A stretch of DNA of 64,000 bases, from contig NZ_RKLN01000004.1 of the NCBI RefSeq assembly GCF_004011835.1, forward strand, positions 318,318 through 382,317, in the 5' to 3' direction. The notes under the pieces were generated by a model. The model made no database searches and was not told the origin of the DNA. It saw only the letters and a list, made by a program, of their open reading frames with translations. A program made the translations under genes and the position numbers. Each line of letters opens with the position of its first letter. Within the stretch, counting starts at the first letter, position 1. This DNA is from Rhodococcus spongiicola (GTDB lineage Bacteria > Actinomycetota > Actinomycetes > Mycobacteriales > Mycobacteriaceae). Positions 52,388-61,809 of this stretch are shown one piece after another.

Positions 52388-53050
52388 ATGGCGCTCATCC
52401 CAAGGCCGCGGCGCACCATAGCCCCCGGCGCGGTGCTCGTCCCGGACTGGCTCGATCCGGACCGGCAACGTGCGCTGGTCGCCGCCTGTCGCGGGTGGGC
52501 TCGCGGTCCGGTACCGATGCGAGCTGCTCGGTTGCCGACGGGACACTCGATGTCGGTCAAGACCGTGTGCTTGGGCTGGCACTGGCAGCCGTACCGCTAC
52601 AGTCGCATCGCCTTCGACGCCGGTGGCGGCCGGGTCCTTCCCGTGCCGCAGTGGTTGGCACAGTTGGGGAAACGCGCGGTCGCTGACGCCTACGACGACC
52701 CCGAGGCGGGCGATGCATACAACCCCGACGCAGCGCTAATCAACTTCTACGACGCCGTCTCCCGCATGGGAATGCACCGAGATCAGGAGGAGCGCTCCAC
52801 GGCGCCGGTGGTGTCGCTGAGCATCGGGGACAAGTGCACGTTCCGGTTCGGCAACCCCGAGACCCGGGGCAGGCCGTACTCCGATGTCGAGTTGTGCTCG
52901 GGTGATCTGTTCGTGTTCGGCGGCCCGTCCCGGTTCGCGTACCACGGTGTGCCGAAGGTGTTTCCGGGGACCGCGAACTCCGAGTGCGGGCTTCCGTCAG
53001 GGCGGCTGAACATCACCCTGCGGGAGACCGGACTCGAGGATCAGTGCTGA
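52388..53050 (+). CDS. alkB: AlkB-family DNA dealkylase
   Basis: A 220-residue 2-oxoglutarate/Fe(II) oxygenase that repairs 1-methyladenine and 3-methylcytosine by oxidative demethylation. Iron ligands H-x-D in MGMHRDQEE and H in FAYHGVPK; the R-x5-R motif RLNITLR closes the fold; NFYDAVSRMGMH matches AlkB closely. ATG 52388 (MALIPRPRR) has GGGGA close upstream; GTG 52358 and ATG 52367, in the duplicated 16-bp sequence, are possible earlier starts. Last gene of the operon, 6 bp from the convergent MMPL gene. Confidence 0.92.
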   Translation: MALIPRPRRTIAPGAVLVPDWLDPDRQRALVAACRGWARGPVPMRAARLPTGHSMSVKTVCLGWHWQPYRYSRIAFDAGGGRVLPVPQWLAQLGKRAVADAYDDPEAGDAYNPDAALINFYDAVSRMGMHRDQEERSTAPVVSLSIGDKCTFRFGNPETRGRPYSDVELCSGDLFVFGGPSRFAYHGVPKVFPGTANSECGLPSGRLNITLRETGLEDQC

Positions 53051-53056
53051 GCGACC

Positions 53057-55297
53057 TCAGTCCTGCGCCCGCGCCAGTCTCGACGGCCACCAGATCGGTT
53101 TGCCGATGTCGTGGGAGAGTGCCGGCACCAGCACGCTGCGGACGACGATTGTGTCGAGTAGGACGCCGAACGCGACCGCGAACCCGATCTGGGCGAGGAA
53201 CACCAGTGGCAGCACGCCGAGCACCGCGAACGTGGCGGCCAGCACGATCCCTGCGGACGTGATCACCCCACCGGTCACCGTGAGCCCGCGCAGAACCCCG
53301 GCACGGGTGCCGCGGGTCTGCGTCTCTTCTCGGACCCGAGTCATGAGGAAGATGTTGTAGTCGATTCCCAGCGCGACGAGGAACACGAACGCGTACAACG
53401 GGAACGACTGGTCCGCTCCCGGGAAATTGAAAACGTACGTGAAGAAGAGCCCGCTTACCCCGAGGGTCGCGGCGAAGCTGAGCACCACGGTCGCGATCAG
53501 GATCAGCGGGGTCAGCAGGGCGCGCAGCAGCAGCGCCAGCACCACGAAGATCACGACGAGCACGATCGGGATGATCAAGTTCCGGTCGTGCACCGAAGCG
53601 ATCTGCACATCGAGGGTCGCGGCAGAAGTGCCGCCGACGAGCGCGTCTGCGCCGGGCAATGCGTGCAGGGTGTCCCGGAGTCGCTGGACCGTCTGCAGCG
53701 CTTCGGGTGAATCGTACGAATCAGCAAGCTCTGCGTTGATCACCGTGCGTCCGTCGATCGGATCGACGTTCAACGCGGCCGGTGGGCAGCCCGGCGGCAA
53801 CTGCTGCGGTGCGTCAGGGCCGAGGCCCTGCAACAGCGCTCTGAGCTTCGCCTCGTCGACCTGAACGCACACCGATCCCGGGCTCTGGTTGACGCCCTCT
53901 ACGCCGCTCGCGGCCTCGATCACCGCGTCCACGCTCGATGCGTTCGCGGTGATCACGGCGGGTGCGCCGGCGCCCTGGTCGAACTTGGCGTCGTAGAGTT
54001 CCTGCCCGCGAACGGCGTCCGGCTTGGTGGTGAAGAACTCGGTCGCCGTCAGCCCGTCGGTTTGCAGGCTGCCGATGCCGGCCGCGAACAGGACGGCCAA
54101 GAGCGCCGTAGCCCCGATCCACGCGGGCCGGTCTCGACGGCCGACGACCTCGGCGATCCGGCTCCACAGGCGGTGCGTCACCATGTCTGTCGAATCGTCT
54201 GTCGCATGATTGGCCCTGGGCTTGCGTGGCCAGAACACCCACCGGCCGGCGGCCGAGAGTGCCACGGGCAGGAACGACATCATCACGATGTAGGTGCACG
54301 CGATTCCGATCGCCGCGACCGGGCCCATGCTCTTGTTCGAATTCAATTCCGAGAAACTCAGACACAGCAGGCCGAGGATCACGGTGGCGGCGGACGCGGT
54401 GATGGCGGGGGCGGATTCTCGCCAGGCCTTGATCATCGCGTCGAACCGATCCTCGTAGAAGTGCAGTTCCTCGCGGTAACGCGAGATCAGCAGCAGCGCA
54501 TAGTCGGTGCCGGCGCCGATCACGAGGACGAACATGATGCCCTGGCTCTGCCCAGTGAGCGTGAGGATGTCGTTGTCGGCGAGGAGGTAAACCAGCATGG
54601 ACGCCACCCCGAGCGCCAACAGCGCCGAGAACAGCGGAAAGAACCACAGCACCGGCGACCGGTACACCACGAGCAAGATCAGTATCACCACCGACAGGGC
54701 GACCACGAGCAGGGTGCTGTCGAGTCCCTCGAACGCGTCGATGAGCGCGGCCAACAGACCGCCGGGGCCGGCCGGAAGCACCTCGAGGTCGGCGGCCACG
54801 GCGCTCCGCGCGGCATCGAGCACTTCCTGCTCGACACTGATGAGTTCGGGACCGACCACGGTGGTCCCGTTTTCCTCGGCGATCAGCGGCACGAACACCG
54901 ACGCGGTGGTGTCGTCGGCGGAGAACTGGGTGGGGGTGACGCCGTCCGCGTCGACACCCTCGACCGATGCCACCGAGATCCGAGCCTGCTCGATCGCGGC
55001 CTTGTCCGCGTCCGTTAGCCCGCCGTCACGATGGAACACCACCACACCCGGGATGGTCTCCACCTCGAGGAACTTCGCGCTCTCGTTCGCGACGATCGTC
55101 GATTCGGCGGAACTGGGCAGGTAGGACGCATTGTCGTTTTTCTGGACCTCGGCGAGCTTGCCCTGGAAGGAGCCACCGAGTCCGCCGAAGAACAGCGCCG
55201 CGATCGCGAACGCGATGGCCGTGAACACCGGCCAGCCGCGGCGGCCGGAGCCGGCGGTGCCCGGCGAGGTCCCGCCGGTGGACTGCACACGTGCCAT
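53057..55297 (-). CDS. MMPL-family RND transporter
   Basis: A 746-residue membrane transporter with 11-12 helices arranged as two halves, each with a large outside loop. Typical segments: helix block LLVVALSVVILILLVVYRSP, GAGTDYALLLISRYREELHF (proton-relay Asp-Tyr pair) and the second-half equivalent LGIDYNIFLMTRVREE. ATG at 55297 with GAGGAGC upstream. MMPL proteins export lipids or siderophores in mycolic-acid bacteria, or drugs; this short form without extra C-terminal domain is the ActII-3/YdfJ type. No TetR gene adjacent. Confidence 0.9.
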   Translation of the reverse strand: MARVQSTGGTSPGTAGSGRRGWPVFTAIAFAIAALFFGGLGGSFQGKLAEVQKNDNASYLPSSAESTIVANESAKFLEVETIPGVVVFHRDGGLTDADKAAIEQARISVASVEGVDADGVTPTQFSADDTTASVFVPLIAEENGTTVVGPELISVEQEVLDAARSAVAADLEVLPAGPGGLLAALIDAFEGLDSTLLVVALSVVILILLVVYRSPVLWFFPLFSALLALGVASMLVYLLADNDILTLTGQSQGIMFVLVIGAGTDYALLLISRYREELHFYEDRFDAMIKAWRESAPAITASAATVILGLLCLSFSELNSNKSMGPVAAIGIACTYIVMMSFLPVALSAAGRWVFWPRKPRANHATDDSTDMVTHRLWSRIAEVVGRRDRPAWIGATALLAVLFAAGIGSLQTDGLTATEFFTTKPDAVRGQELYDAKFDQGAGAPAVITANASSVDAVIEAASGVEGVNQSPGSVCVQVDEAKLRALLQGLGPDAPQQLPPGCPPAALNVDPIDGRTVINAELADSYDSPEALQTVQRLRDTLHALPGADALVGGTSAATLDVQIASVHDRNLIIPIVLVVIFVVLALLLRALLTPLILIATVVLSFAATLGVSGLFFTYVFNFPGADQSFPLYAFVFLVALGIDYNIFLMTRVREETQTRGTRAGVLRGLTVTGGVITSAGIVLAATFAVLGVLPLVFLAQIGFAVAFGVLLDTIVVRSVLVPALSHDIGKPIWWPSRLARAQD

Positions 55298-55509
55298 GGG
55301 TGCTCCTCGTACGCGATCGGCGGACGTTAGCCAGTGCAAACCAGTACAGCGCAAACCAGTACAGCACGGCAGAACGGCACGGGTGAGAAGTTCAGTTCGA
55401 CCGGTGATGGGGAACAACGGGCCGGGCGCGCGATAGTCTCGAGGTGTGGACGCAGCTGCGTTCGGCGAGGTGAAAGGGACATGAACCGCCACCGGCGCAT
55501 GAATCGGCG

Positions 55510-56832
55510 GTGTTGGCCGTGACTGGCGACACGCTCCTGGACCTCTTTCTCGTCGTGGCGTTCATCCTGGCAGGCGGGGTGTTCGCGGCGACCGAAATCG
55601 CCCTCGTGTCGCTGCGGGAGGGTCAGATTCACGCCCTCGCGCATCGCAGTCGCCGGGGTGCGCGGGCGGCTGGTCTGGCTCGAAATCCGAACCGTTTCCT
55701 TTCCTCGGTGCAGATCGGCGTCACAGTCGCCGGCTTCTTCTCCGCGGCGTACGGCGCCGCGGCGCTTGCCCCGAGCATCGCCCCCACATTGCAGGGATGG
55801 GGGATGTCGGTCGGGGCTGCGGACGTAGTGGCCCTGATCTCTACCACTCTCGTGATCGCGTACTTGTCGTTGGTACTGGGTGAGCTCGTGCCCAAGCGCA
55901 TAGCTCTGCAGAACGCCAGCGGGGTGGCGCTGGTGACGGCGCCGCCGTTGGACCGCTTCGCGACGCTCGTCCGTCCGGTGATCTGGCTGCTGTCGGTCTC
56001 GACCAACGCGCTCGTTCGTCTTCTCGGCGAGGACCCATCTCGCAAGAGGGAGGAGATGACCCTCGCCGAGCTGCGGGAACTGGTCCTCGGTCAGCGTGGG
56101 ATCGAGGACGAGGAGCGTCGCGTGCTCGCGGAAGTGTTCGACGTCGGCCAACGGACCCTCAACGAGGTGATGCGGCCACGGACCGAGGTGGACTTCCTCG
56201 CCGCGGACACCCCGGTCCGCAAGGCACAGGAAGAGGCCCTGGCGATGGCTCACAGCCGTTTCCCCGTCGTCGGCACCTCTCTCGACGACGTCGTCGGCTT
56301 CGTCCACGTCCGTGATCTCCAACTCGCCGATCCGGCCCGGATCGCCACCGTCGTGGATCTGTGCCGGCCGATCCTCGCGTTGCCCGGATCCAAGCCGGCA
56401 CTCGCAGCCCTGGCCTTGATGCGTCGTGGCAGCGCGCAGATACTCCTCGTCGTCGACGAGTACGGGGGTACCGCGGGCATCGCGACACTCGAGGACATCG
56501 TCGAGGAGGTCGTCGGCGAGATCGGCGACGAGTTCGCCCCGCTGACCGAATCGGATGCCGTCGACGGGGATGGGCAGGAATGGGAGATCGACGGTCTACT
56601 CCTCGTCGAGGACTTCGAGAAGGACACCGGGACAATGGTTCCCGGCGGGCCGTACGAGACGATCGCCGGATACGTGCTGCACCGCCTGCAACGGATTCCA
56701 CGACTCGGGGACGTGGTCGAAGTCGACGGCCACCGGCTCACCGTCAGGGAGATGGATGGACGTCGTATCGCGGCGCTGCACCTGTCGAAACGTGGCCCCG
56801 GGGAGCGGCCCCAGGATCGCAGACCGACGTAG
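55510..56832 (+). CDS. CNNM/CorC-type membrane protein with CBS pair
   Basis: A 440-residue protein: DUF21/CNNM transmembrane domain (residues 10-180; FAATEIALVSLREGQI and VLGELVPKRIALQNA), two CBS motifs (VMRPRTEVDFLAADTPV and LLVVDEYGGTAGIATLEDIV) and a C-terminal transporter-associated CorC_HlyC domain. Such proteins are linked to Mg2+/Co2+ efflux. GTG 55510 (VLAVTGDTLL) is taken; GTG 55519 is equally possible. Frequently called hemolysin, a misnomer. Confidence 0.88.
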   Translation: MLAVTGDTLLDLFLVVAFILAGGVFAATEIALVSLREGQIHALAHRSRRGARAAGLARNPNRFLSSVQIGVTVAGFFSAAYGAAALAPSIAPTLQGWGMSVGAADVVALISTTLVIAYLSLVLGELVPKRIALQNASGVALVTAPPLDRFATLVRPVIWLLSVSTNALVRLLGEDPSRKREEMTLAELRELVLGQRGIEDEERRVLAEVFDVGQRTLNEVMRPRTEVDFLAADTPVRKAQEEALAMAHSRFPVVGTSLDDVVGFVHVRDLQLADPARIATVVDLCRPILALPGSKPALAALALMRRGSAQILLVVDEYGGTAGIATLEDIVEEVVGEIGDEFAPLTESDAVDGDGQEWEIDGLLLVEDFEKDTGTMVPGGPYETIAGYVLHRLQRIPRLGDVVEVDGHRLTVREMDGRRIAALHLSKRGPGERPQDRRPT

Positions 56833-57025
56833 TCGACGAATACCCCGAATGGGGTGGATCGTCCGAGGCCTTCCGTGCTGCACATCCGCCACCGGCCGCG
56901 ACTTACGCTGTTTGTTAGCACGAGATGGTTGGTGGCCGTGAGGCCGCGGCCGCACCGCAGTTCCACCGACGGTGACGACCACAGCCCGGAGCGAACCGGG
57001 TTGGATCACGTCAGGAGGGCAGGTC

Positions 57026-58225
57026 ATGGCGTTCTACCGACAGCTCGGCAATGTCCCGCCGAAGCGTCACACCCAGCACCGAGACGAGAACGGTCAGCTG
57101 TACTTCGAGGAGCTGATGGGCGAGGAGGGTTTCACGTCCGACTCTTCGCTCCTGTACCACCGCCACATCCCGTCGGCCATCGTCGATTCGACCGTGTGGG
57201 AACTGCGTGACCAGACCACGACACCGAACTATCCGCTCAAGCCCCGGCACCTGAAGCTTCACGAGCTGTTCCGCGAGGAGACCTGGGCGGAGACCGACGT
57301 GGTCACCGGCCGCCGGCTGATTCTCGGCAACGCCGACGTGCGTATCTCGTACGTGGTCGCCGCCAGGGACTCGTCGCTGTACCGCAACGCGGTCGGTGAC
57401 GAGGTCGTCTACGTCGAGTCGGGTGAGGCGATCGTCGAGACCGTGTTCGGTGCACTGCGCGCACACCAGGGTGACTATGTTCTGATCCCGATGTCGGCCA
57501 CCCATCGCTGGGTTTCTCGAGGGCCGGAACCGTTGCGTGCGTACATAATCGAGGCAAGTGGCCACATCGCTGCGCCCAAGCGCTACCTGTCCCGCTTCGG
57601 CCAGTTCCTCGAGCACGCGCCGTACTGCGAGCGCGATCTGCACGGACCCACCGAGCCGTTCGTCGCCGAGGGCACCGATGTCGAGGTGCTGGTCAAGCAT
57701 CGCGCCGCGGGCCGGATCGTCGGCACCCGCATGGTGTACGCGAACCACCCGTTCGACGTCGTCGGCTGGGCCGGTTGCCTGTACCCCTACACCTTCAACA
57801 TCTCCGACTTCGAGCCCATCACGGGCCGCGTGCACCAGCCGCCGCCGTCACACCAGGTGTTCGAAGGCACCAACTTCGTCGTCTGCAATTTCGTGCCTCG
57901 CAAGGTCGACTACCACCCGCTGGCGATCCCGGTGCCCTACTACCACTCGAACGTGGACTCCGACGAGATTCTGTTCTACTGCGGTGGCGACTACGAGGCA
58001 CGCAAGGGTTCGGGTATCGGCCAGGGCTCCATCTCGATCCACCCCGGTGGCCACGCCCACGGTTCGCAGCCGGGAGCGTACGAACGCAGCATCGGTGTCG
58101 AGTTCTTCGACGAGCTTGCGGTCATGGTCGACACGTTCCGTCCGCTCGAACTCGGTGAGGGTGCGCTCTCGTGCGAGGACGAGGCCTACGCCTGGTCGTG
58201 GTCCCGGCGGGGGCCGAGCAAGTGA
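57026..58225 (+). CDS. hmgA: Homogentisate 1,2-dioxygenase
   Basis: A 399-residue ring-cleavage enzyme that opens homogentisate to maleylacetoacetate. Cupin-type iron site: histidines in PPPSHQVFEG, in VPYYHSNVDSDE with the glutamate of DEILFY, and in HPGGHAHGSQPG. Some members of this group use a different substrate name, but the YYHSNVDSDEILFYCGGDYE signature and the neighbouring fumarylacetoacetase make homogentisate the best call. ATG at 57026 has AGGAGG 9 nt upstream. Its stop overlaps the GTG of the next gene. Confidence 0.92.
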   Translation: MAFYRQLGNVPPKRHTQHRDENGQLYFEELMGEEGFTSDSSLLYHRHIPSAIVDSTVWELRDQTTTPNYPLKPRHLKLHELFREETWAETDVVTGRRLILGNADVRISYVVAARDSSLYRNAVGDEVVYVESGEAIVETVFGALRAHQGDYVLIPMSATHRWVSRGPEPLRAYIIEASGHIAAPKRYLSRFGQFLEHAPYCERDLHGPTEPFVAEGTDVEVLVKHRAAGRIVGTRMVYANHPFDVVGWAGCLYPYTFNISDFEPITGRVHQPPPSHQVFEGTNFVVCNFVPRKVDYHPLAIPVPYYHSNVDSDEILFYCGGDYEARKGSGIGQGSISIHPGGHAHGSQPGAYERSIGVEFFDELAVMVDTFRPLELGEGALSCEDEAYAWSWSRRGPSK

Positions 58226-59436
58226 CCGTTATCTCGATTCCAGCCGATTCTCTGTTCGGCATCGACAATCTGCCCTACGGCGTGTTCTCGACCGCCGACG
58301 AGGGTAGGCGGGTCGGGGTGCGCGTCGGCGACAGCGTCGTCGATCTGGCGAAGGCGCTGGGCGATCCTGAGGCTGCCGTCTTCGCCCAGCCGACGCTCAA
58401 CCCGTTCATGGCCCAGGGTCGCGATCGATGGGTTGCGGCCCGTGCACAGATCACCGAGCTGGTGTCGGGCGAGATCGACGAGGAGTCGGTGTTCGCCGTC
58501 GACGACGTCACGATGCATCTGCCGATCACCGTGGCCGACTACGTCGACTTCTACGCCTCGGAGAACCACGCGACCAACCTCGGCAAGCTGCTGCGACCGG
58601 GTTCGGCTCCGCTGATGCCGAACTGGAAGCACCTCCCGGTCGGCTACCACGGCCGGTCGAGCACTGTCGTGGTCTCGGGCACCGACATCGTGCGCCCCTG
58701 CGGTCAGCGCAAGGCACCGACCGCCGCCGCCCCCACGTTCGGGCCGTCGGTCCGCTTGGACATCGAAGCCGAGATGGGCTTCATCGTCGGTGTCGGCTCA
58801 TCGATGGGCAGCTCGATCACCACGGACCAGTTCGCCGAGCACTGCTTCGGTGCCGTGGTCCTCAACGACTGGTCGGCACGCGATATCCAGGCCTGGGAGT
58901 ACGTCCCGCTGGGCCCGAACCTCGGCAAGAGTTTCGCTACCTCCATCTCCCCGTGGGTGGTTCCGCTGCAGGCGCTCGAGGCAGCGCGTATCGACACCCC
59001 AGTGCAGGATCCGACTCCGCTGCCGTACCTGCGGGGCGAGGAGAAGTGGGGCCTGGACATCGACCTCGAGGTCGAGTGGAACGGCGACGTCGTCTCCCGT
59101 CCGCCCTACGGCCAGATGTACTGGTCGCCGGCGCAGATGCTCGCGCACATCACCGTCAACGGCGCGGCCGTGAGCACCGGCGACTTGTTGGGCTCCGGCA
59201 CCGTCTCCGGTGCGAGAAAGGATCAGTGGGGCGCCTTCATCGAGCTGACCTGGAACGGCGCCGAACCCGTCGTCGTCGATGGTGAGCCGCGCATGTTCAT
59301 CGAGGATGGCGACGAGATCTCGATCTCGGCGACCGCCCCCGGCTCGGGTGGCGGACGCATCGGCTTCGGCGAGGTCCGTGCCCGCGTCCTGCCCGCCGCA
59401 GGGGGCACGCAGCCGCCCGGCCACGCTCGAGCATGA
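58222..59436 (+). CDS. fahA: Fumarylacetoacetase
   Basis: A 404-residue hydrolase that splits fumarylacetoacetate to fumarate and acetoacetate. Family marks: YVDFYASENHATNLGKLLRP, LPVGYHGRSSTVVVSG, LDIEAEMGFIVGVG (metal ligands), and LNDWSARDIQAWEYVPLGPN. GTG start overlaps the hmgA stop (GTGA). A maleylacetoacetate isomerase gene is not visible, so isomerisation must be done elsewhere or by a glutathione/mycothiol-dependent enzyme outside the window. Converges on the TetR gene 17 bp downstream. Confidence 0.94.
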   Translation: MTVISIPADSLFGIDNLPYGVFSTADEGRRVGVRVGDSVVDLAKALGDPEAAVFAQPTLNPFMAQGRDRWVAARAQITELVSGEIDEESVFAVDDVTMHLPITVADYVDFYASENHATNLGKLLRPGSAPLMPNWKHLPVGYHGRSSTVVVSGTDIVRPCGQRKAPTAAAPTFGPSVRLDIEAEMGFIVGVGSSMGSSITTDQFAEHCFGAVVLNDWSARDIQAWEYVPLGPNLGKSFATSISPWVVPLQALEAARIDTPVQDPTPLPYLRGEEKWGLDIDLEVEWNGDVVSRPPYGQMYWSPAQMLAHITVNGAAVSTGDLLGSGTVSGARKDQWGAFIELTWNGAEPVVVDGEPRMFIEDGDEISISATAPGSGGGRIGFGEVRARVLPAAGGTQPPGHARA

Positions 59437-59453
59437 GGTTCGGAAGTGTGCGA

Positions 59454-60065
59454 TCAGGGTCGAGGCGTCACGGATTCGGCGGCGTAGCGAGCCGCCTTCC
59501 CGAACCCGTCCTCGAGGTCGTAGCCCCGGTCCTGACGCCAGCAGCGGATCGTCGAGGTGTAGATCGCTGAGACCATTTCCGCGAGGAACATCGGCGAGTA
59601 GTCCGTGCGGACCTCGCCACATTCGATGCCGGGCTCGAGGATGCGCAAAATCTGTTCGTTGAAGTGTTCGGTGCGCTCGACGCTGACCTCGGGCGACGCG
59701 AGGTCGCGCAGTTGTTCACCAGTCACCACGCGCAGGTACCCGGGCAGATCCTTCGCGGTCTGCACGAAGTCGTCGAATAGGCGGACGATCCGGTCTCCCG
59801 TCGTCAGGTCTTGGGTGAGAAGGTCGTCGATCACGCCGGCCAGCGCGTCCATGTGGCTGGTGTGCAAGTCTGCCAGCAGCTCGTCCTTGCTGGGGAAATA
59901 GTTGAAGAAGGTTGCCCGCGAAACGTGGGCCCCGTCCGCGATGTCCTCGACGGTCGTACCGTCGACGCCCTGCTCGGCGAACAACCCGCTGGCGGAGGCC
60001 AGCAGTCGTCCACGGGTCTGGCGTTTGTTTCGTTCGCGACGGTCGAGCGTCGTGCTGTTGTGCAT
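59454..60065 (-). CDS. TetR-family regulator
   Basis: A 203-residue regulator. The N-terminal helix-turn-helix is LFAEQGVDGTTVEDIADGAH followed by VSRATFFNYFPSKDELL. The C-terminal ligand domain is of common TetR type. ATG at 60065. It is transcribed toward fahA and away from the 402-bp region at 60066-60467. Possible targets are its own promoter or the exported protein gene at 60468; a role in tyrosine catabolism is possible by position only. Confidence 0.88.
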   Translation of the reverse strand: MHNSTTLDRRERNKRQTRGRLLASASGLFAEQGVDGTTVEDIADGAHVSRATFFNYFPSKDELLADLHTSHMDALAGVIDDLLTQDLTTGDRIVRLFDDFVQTAKDLPGYLRVVTGEQLRDLASPEVSVERTEHFNEQILRILEPGIECGEVRTDYSPMFLAEMVSAIYTSTIRCWRQDRGYDLEDGFGKAARYAAESVTPRP

Positions 60066-60467
60066 CTTCTCCAGCTCCCATTCGATCCCTTCACCCGAGG
60101 TAAGTGACCTGACGCAGATTTACTGCCGGGCGATGCGTAGATTCCGGAGGGATTCCGACCCCGCTCGTCGTCGATTTCTTCGGGGGGCAGGGCCGATGGC
60201 CATCATGCAGGTGGCACTCTTGGATGTCGAAAGGTCGAGGTAGTCTGTCCTCCGCTGCTGTGTTCGTGAGGCCACGACCAGACCCTGGTGTCGCACCGAT
60301 CAGGACTCGGGCGGTCGCGACGATTCGAATCGTCCCATCATCCGATGACTTCTGTCTACCCGGCCTTACTACCCGATTTCCGCGAACTCTGCAGGGGGCT
60401 CTGCCGGGCGCGGAGTGCTCGACGATATCGGCCCGCCAACAAGAACACGTTTTAGTTACGATGCAGC
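60066..60467. other. Divergent intergenic region
   Basis: 402 bp between the TetR gene and the exported-protein gene. A short palindrome GATTCGAATC near 60323-60332 could be part of an operator, but no dyad long enough for a TetR site is clear. No RNA gene seen. Confidence 0.5.
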
Positions 60468-60935
60468 ATGCGTATCGCCAAGATGTCGACCCTGTCCCTA
60501 CTCGCTGCAACGGCGGTGGCCGTCGCAGTCCCCGCCGCCGCCTGGGCCGTCCCGAACCCGGACGACACCCCCAACGAAGCGATGGCCCGAGCCTACATAG
60601 ACGCCCTCGTCAGCCACGACGCAAGCGATGTTCGATTCACACCGGACGCCACCCGCATCGAAGCCGGCATCCAGACGGGATTCAGCGGGGAACAGTTGAC
60701 GAACGATTTGAACAACGGCATCCAGTACCGGGTGATCCAGGGGGTGCGGGACTTGGAGATGACCGAGTCCGGCGACACCGTCCACACCACGTACCTGCTC
60801 GACGCGGGGATCGGGTCGGTGACGCTGATGACCGTCGAGATCGACGAGACCTTCGAGATGGAGGACGGCGCGATCGACCACATCGTTGCCACGATCTCGC
60901 CCGTCTCCTCCGTCTCCTCCGTCTCCCTGTCCTGA
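60468..60935 (+). CDS. Small exported protein
   Basis: A 155-residue protein with a signal peptide (MRIAKMSTLSLLAATAVAVA and cleavage near AWA-VP). The mature part begins NPDDTPNEAMARAYIDALVS, then GFSGEQLTNDLNNGIQYRVI and DIVATISP-type strands, an NTF2/SnoaL-like exported fold as in the DUF8021 type. The extreme C-terminus is a run of SVSSVSSVS from a 9-bp repeat (CTCCGTCTC). Function unknown. Confidence 0.7.
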   Translation: MRIAKMSTLSLLAATAVAVAVPAAAWAVPNPDDTPNEAMARAYIDALVSHDASDVRFTPDATRIEAGIQTGFSGEQLTNDLNNGIQYRVIQGVRDLEMTESGDTVHTTYLLDAGIGSVTLMTVEIDETFEMEDGAIDHIVATISPVSSVSSVSLS

Positions 60936-61001
60936 TCGTGGACCGGCCCGCGTAGCCTCGCCGTAGGCATAGCGGATGGCACGGACGGCGGAGGAGTGGC
61001 A

Positions 61002-61778
61002 GTGGTGGACGGCAACCAGGTGGACGGCAACCAACGGGTGGCGGTGGTCTCGGGCGCGGCGCGGGGGATCGGCGCCGCGATCGCGAAGCGGCTCTCCTCC
61101 GACGGCCTCGGGGTTGCGGTGCTCGACCTCGACGAATCGGCGTGTGCCGAAACGGTCGACTCGATCCGTGAAGCCGGTGGCCGTGCCCTCGCAGTGGGCG
61201 CGGACGTGTCCGACGAAGCCGGGGTCGAGGCCGCAATCGCTCGGATCGTCGACGAGTTGGGTGCACCGACCGTGGTCGTCAACAACGCCGGGATCACCAG
61301 GGACAATTTGCTGTTCAAGATGAGCGTCGATGATTGGGACGCGGTGATGTCCGTCCACCTGCGCGGCGCCTTCCTGCTCTCGCGGGCCGCGCAGAAGTAC
61401 ATGGTGGAGCAGAAGTGGGGGCGGATCGTCAATCTGTCCAGCACCTCTGCGCTCGGGAACCGCGGTCAGGCGAATTACTCCGCGGCCAAGGCGGGTATGC
61501 AGGGACTGACCAAGACGCTCGCGGTCGAGCTCGGCCCGTTCGGGGTCACCGCGAACGCGATCGCGCCCGGCTTCATCGTCACCGAGATGACCGCGGCGAC
61601 GGCCGAGCGGATTGGGGTCTCGTTCGAGGACTTCAAGGCGTCCGTGGCAGCCGAGACCCCGGTGCGCCGGATCGGTGTCCCCGAGGACATCGCGCACACC
61701 GCGTCGTTCCTGGTCAGTGAGGGCGCAGGCTTCGTGTCGGGACAGGTGATCTACGTGGCGGGCGGCCCCAAGGGCTGA
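61002..61778 (+). CDS. FabG-like 3-oxoacyl-ACP reductase family SDR
   Basis: A 258-residue short-chain dehydrogenase. Cofactor motif SGAARGIGAAIAKRL, NNAGITRDNLLFKM, catalytic S of NLSSTS, Y-x3-K of ANYSAAKAG. The NAGITRDNLLFKM stretch is characteristic of FabG/PhaB-like enzymes. GTG 61002 is preferred (GGAGG 7 nt upstream); GTG 60996 is very close to that ribosome site. The N-terminus carries a duplicated VDGNQ from a 15-bp tandem repeat (61005-61034). Which ketoacyl substrate it uses is not known. Confidence 0.88.
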   Translation: MVDGNQVDGNQRVAVVSGAARGIGAAIAKRLSSDGLGVAVLDLDESACAETVDSIREAGGRALAVGADVSDEAGVEAAIARIVDELGAPTVVVNNAGITRDNLLFKMSVDDWDAVMSVHLRGAFLLSRAAQKYMVEQKWGRIVNLSSTSALGNRGQANYSAAKAGMQGLTKTLAVELGPFGVTANAIAPGFIVTEMTAATAERIGVSFEDFKASVAAETPVRRIGVPEDIAHTASFLVSEGAGFVSGQVIYVAGGPKG

Positions 61779-61809
61779 CGGGGATCGCCGACCTCGCCGA
61801 GTTCGTCGG

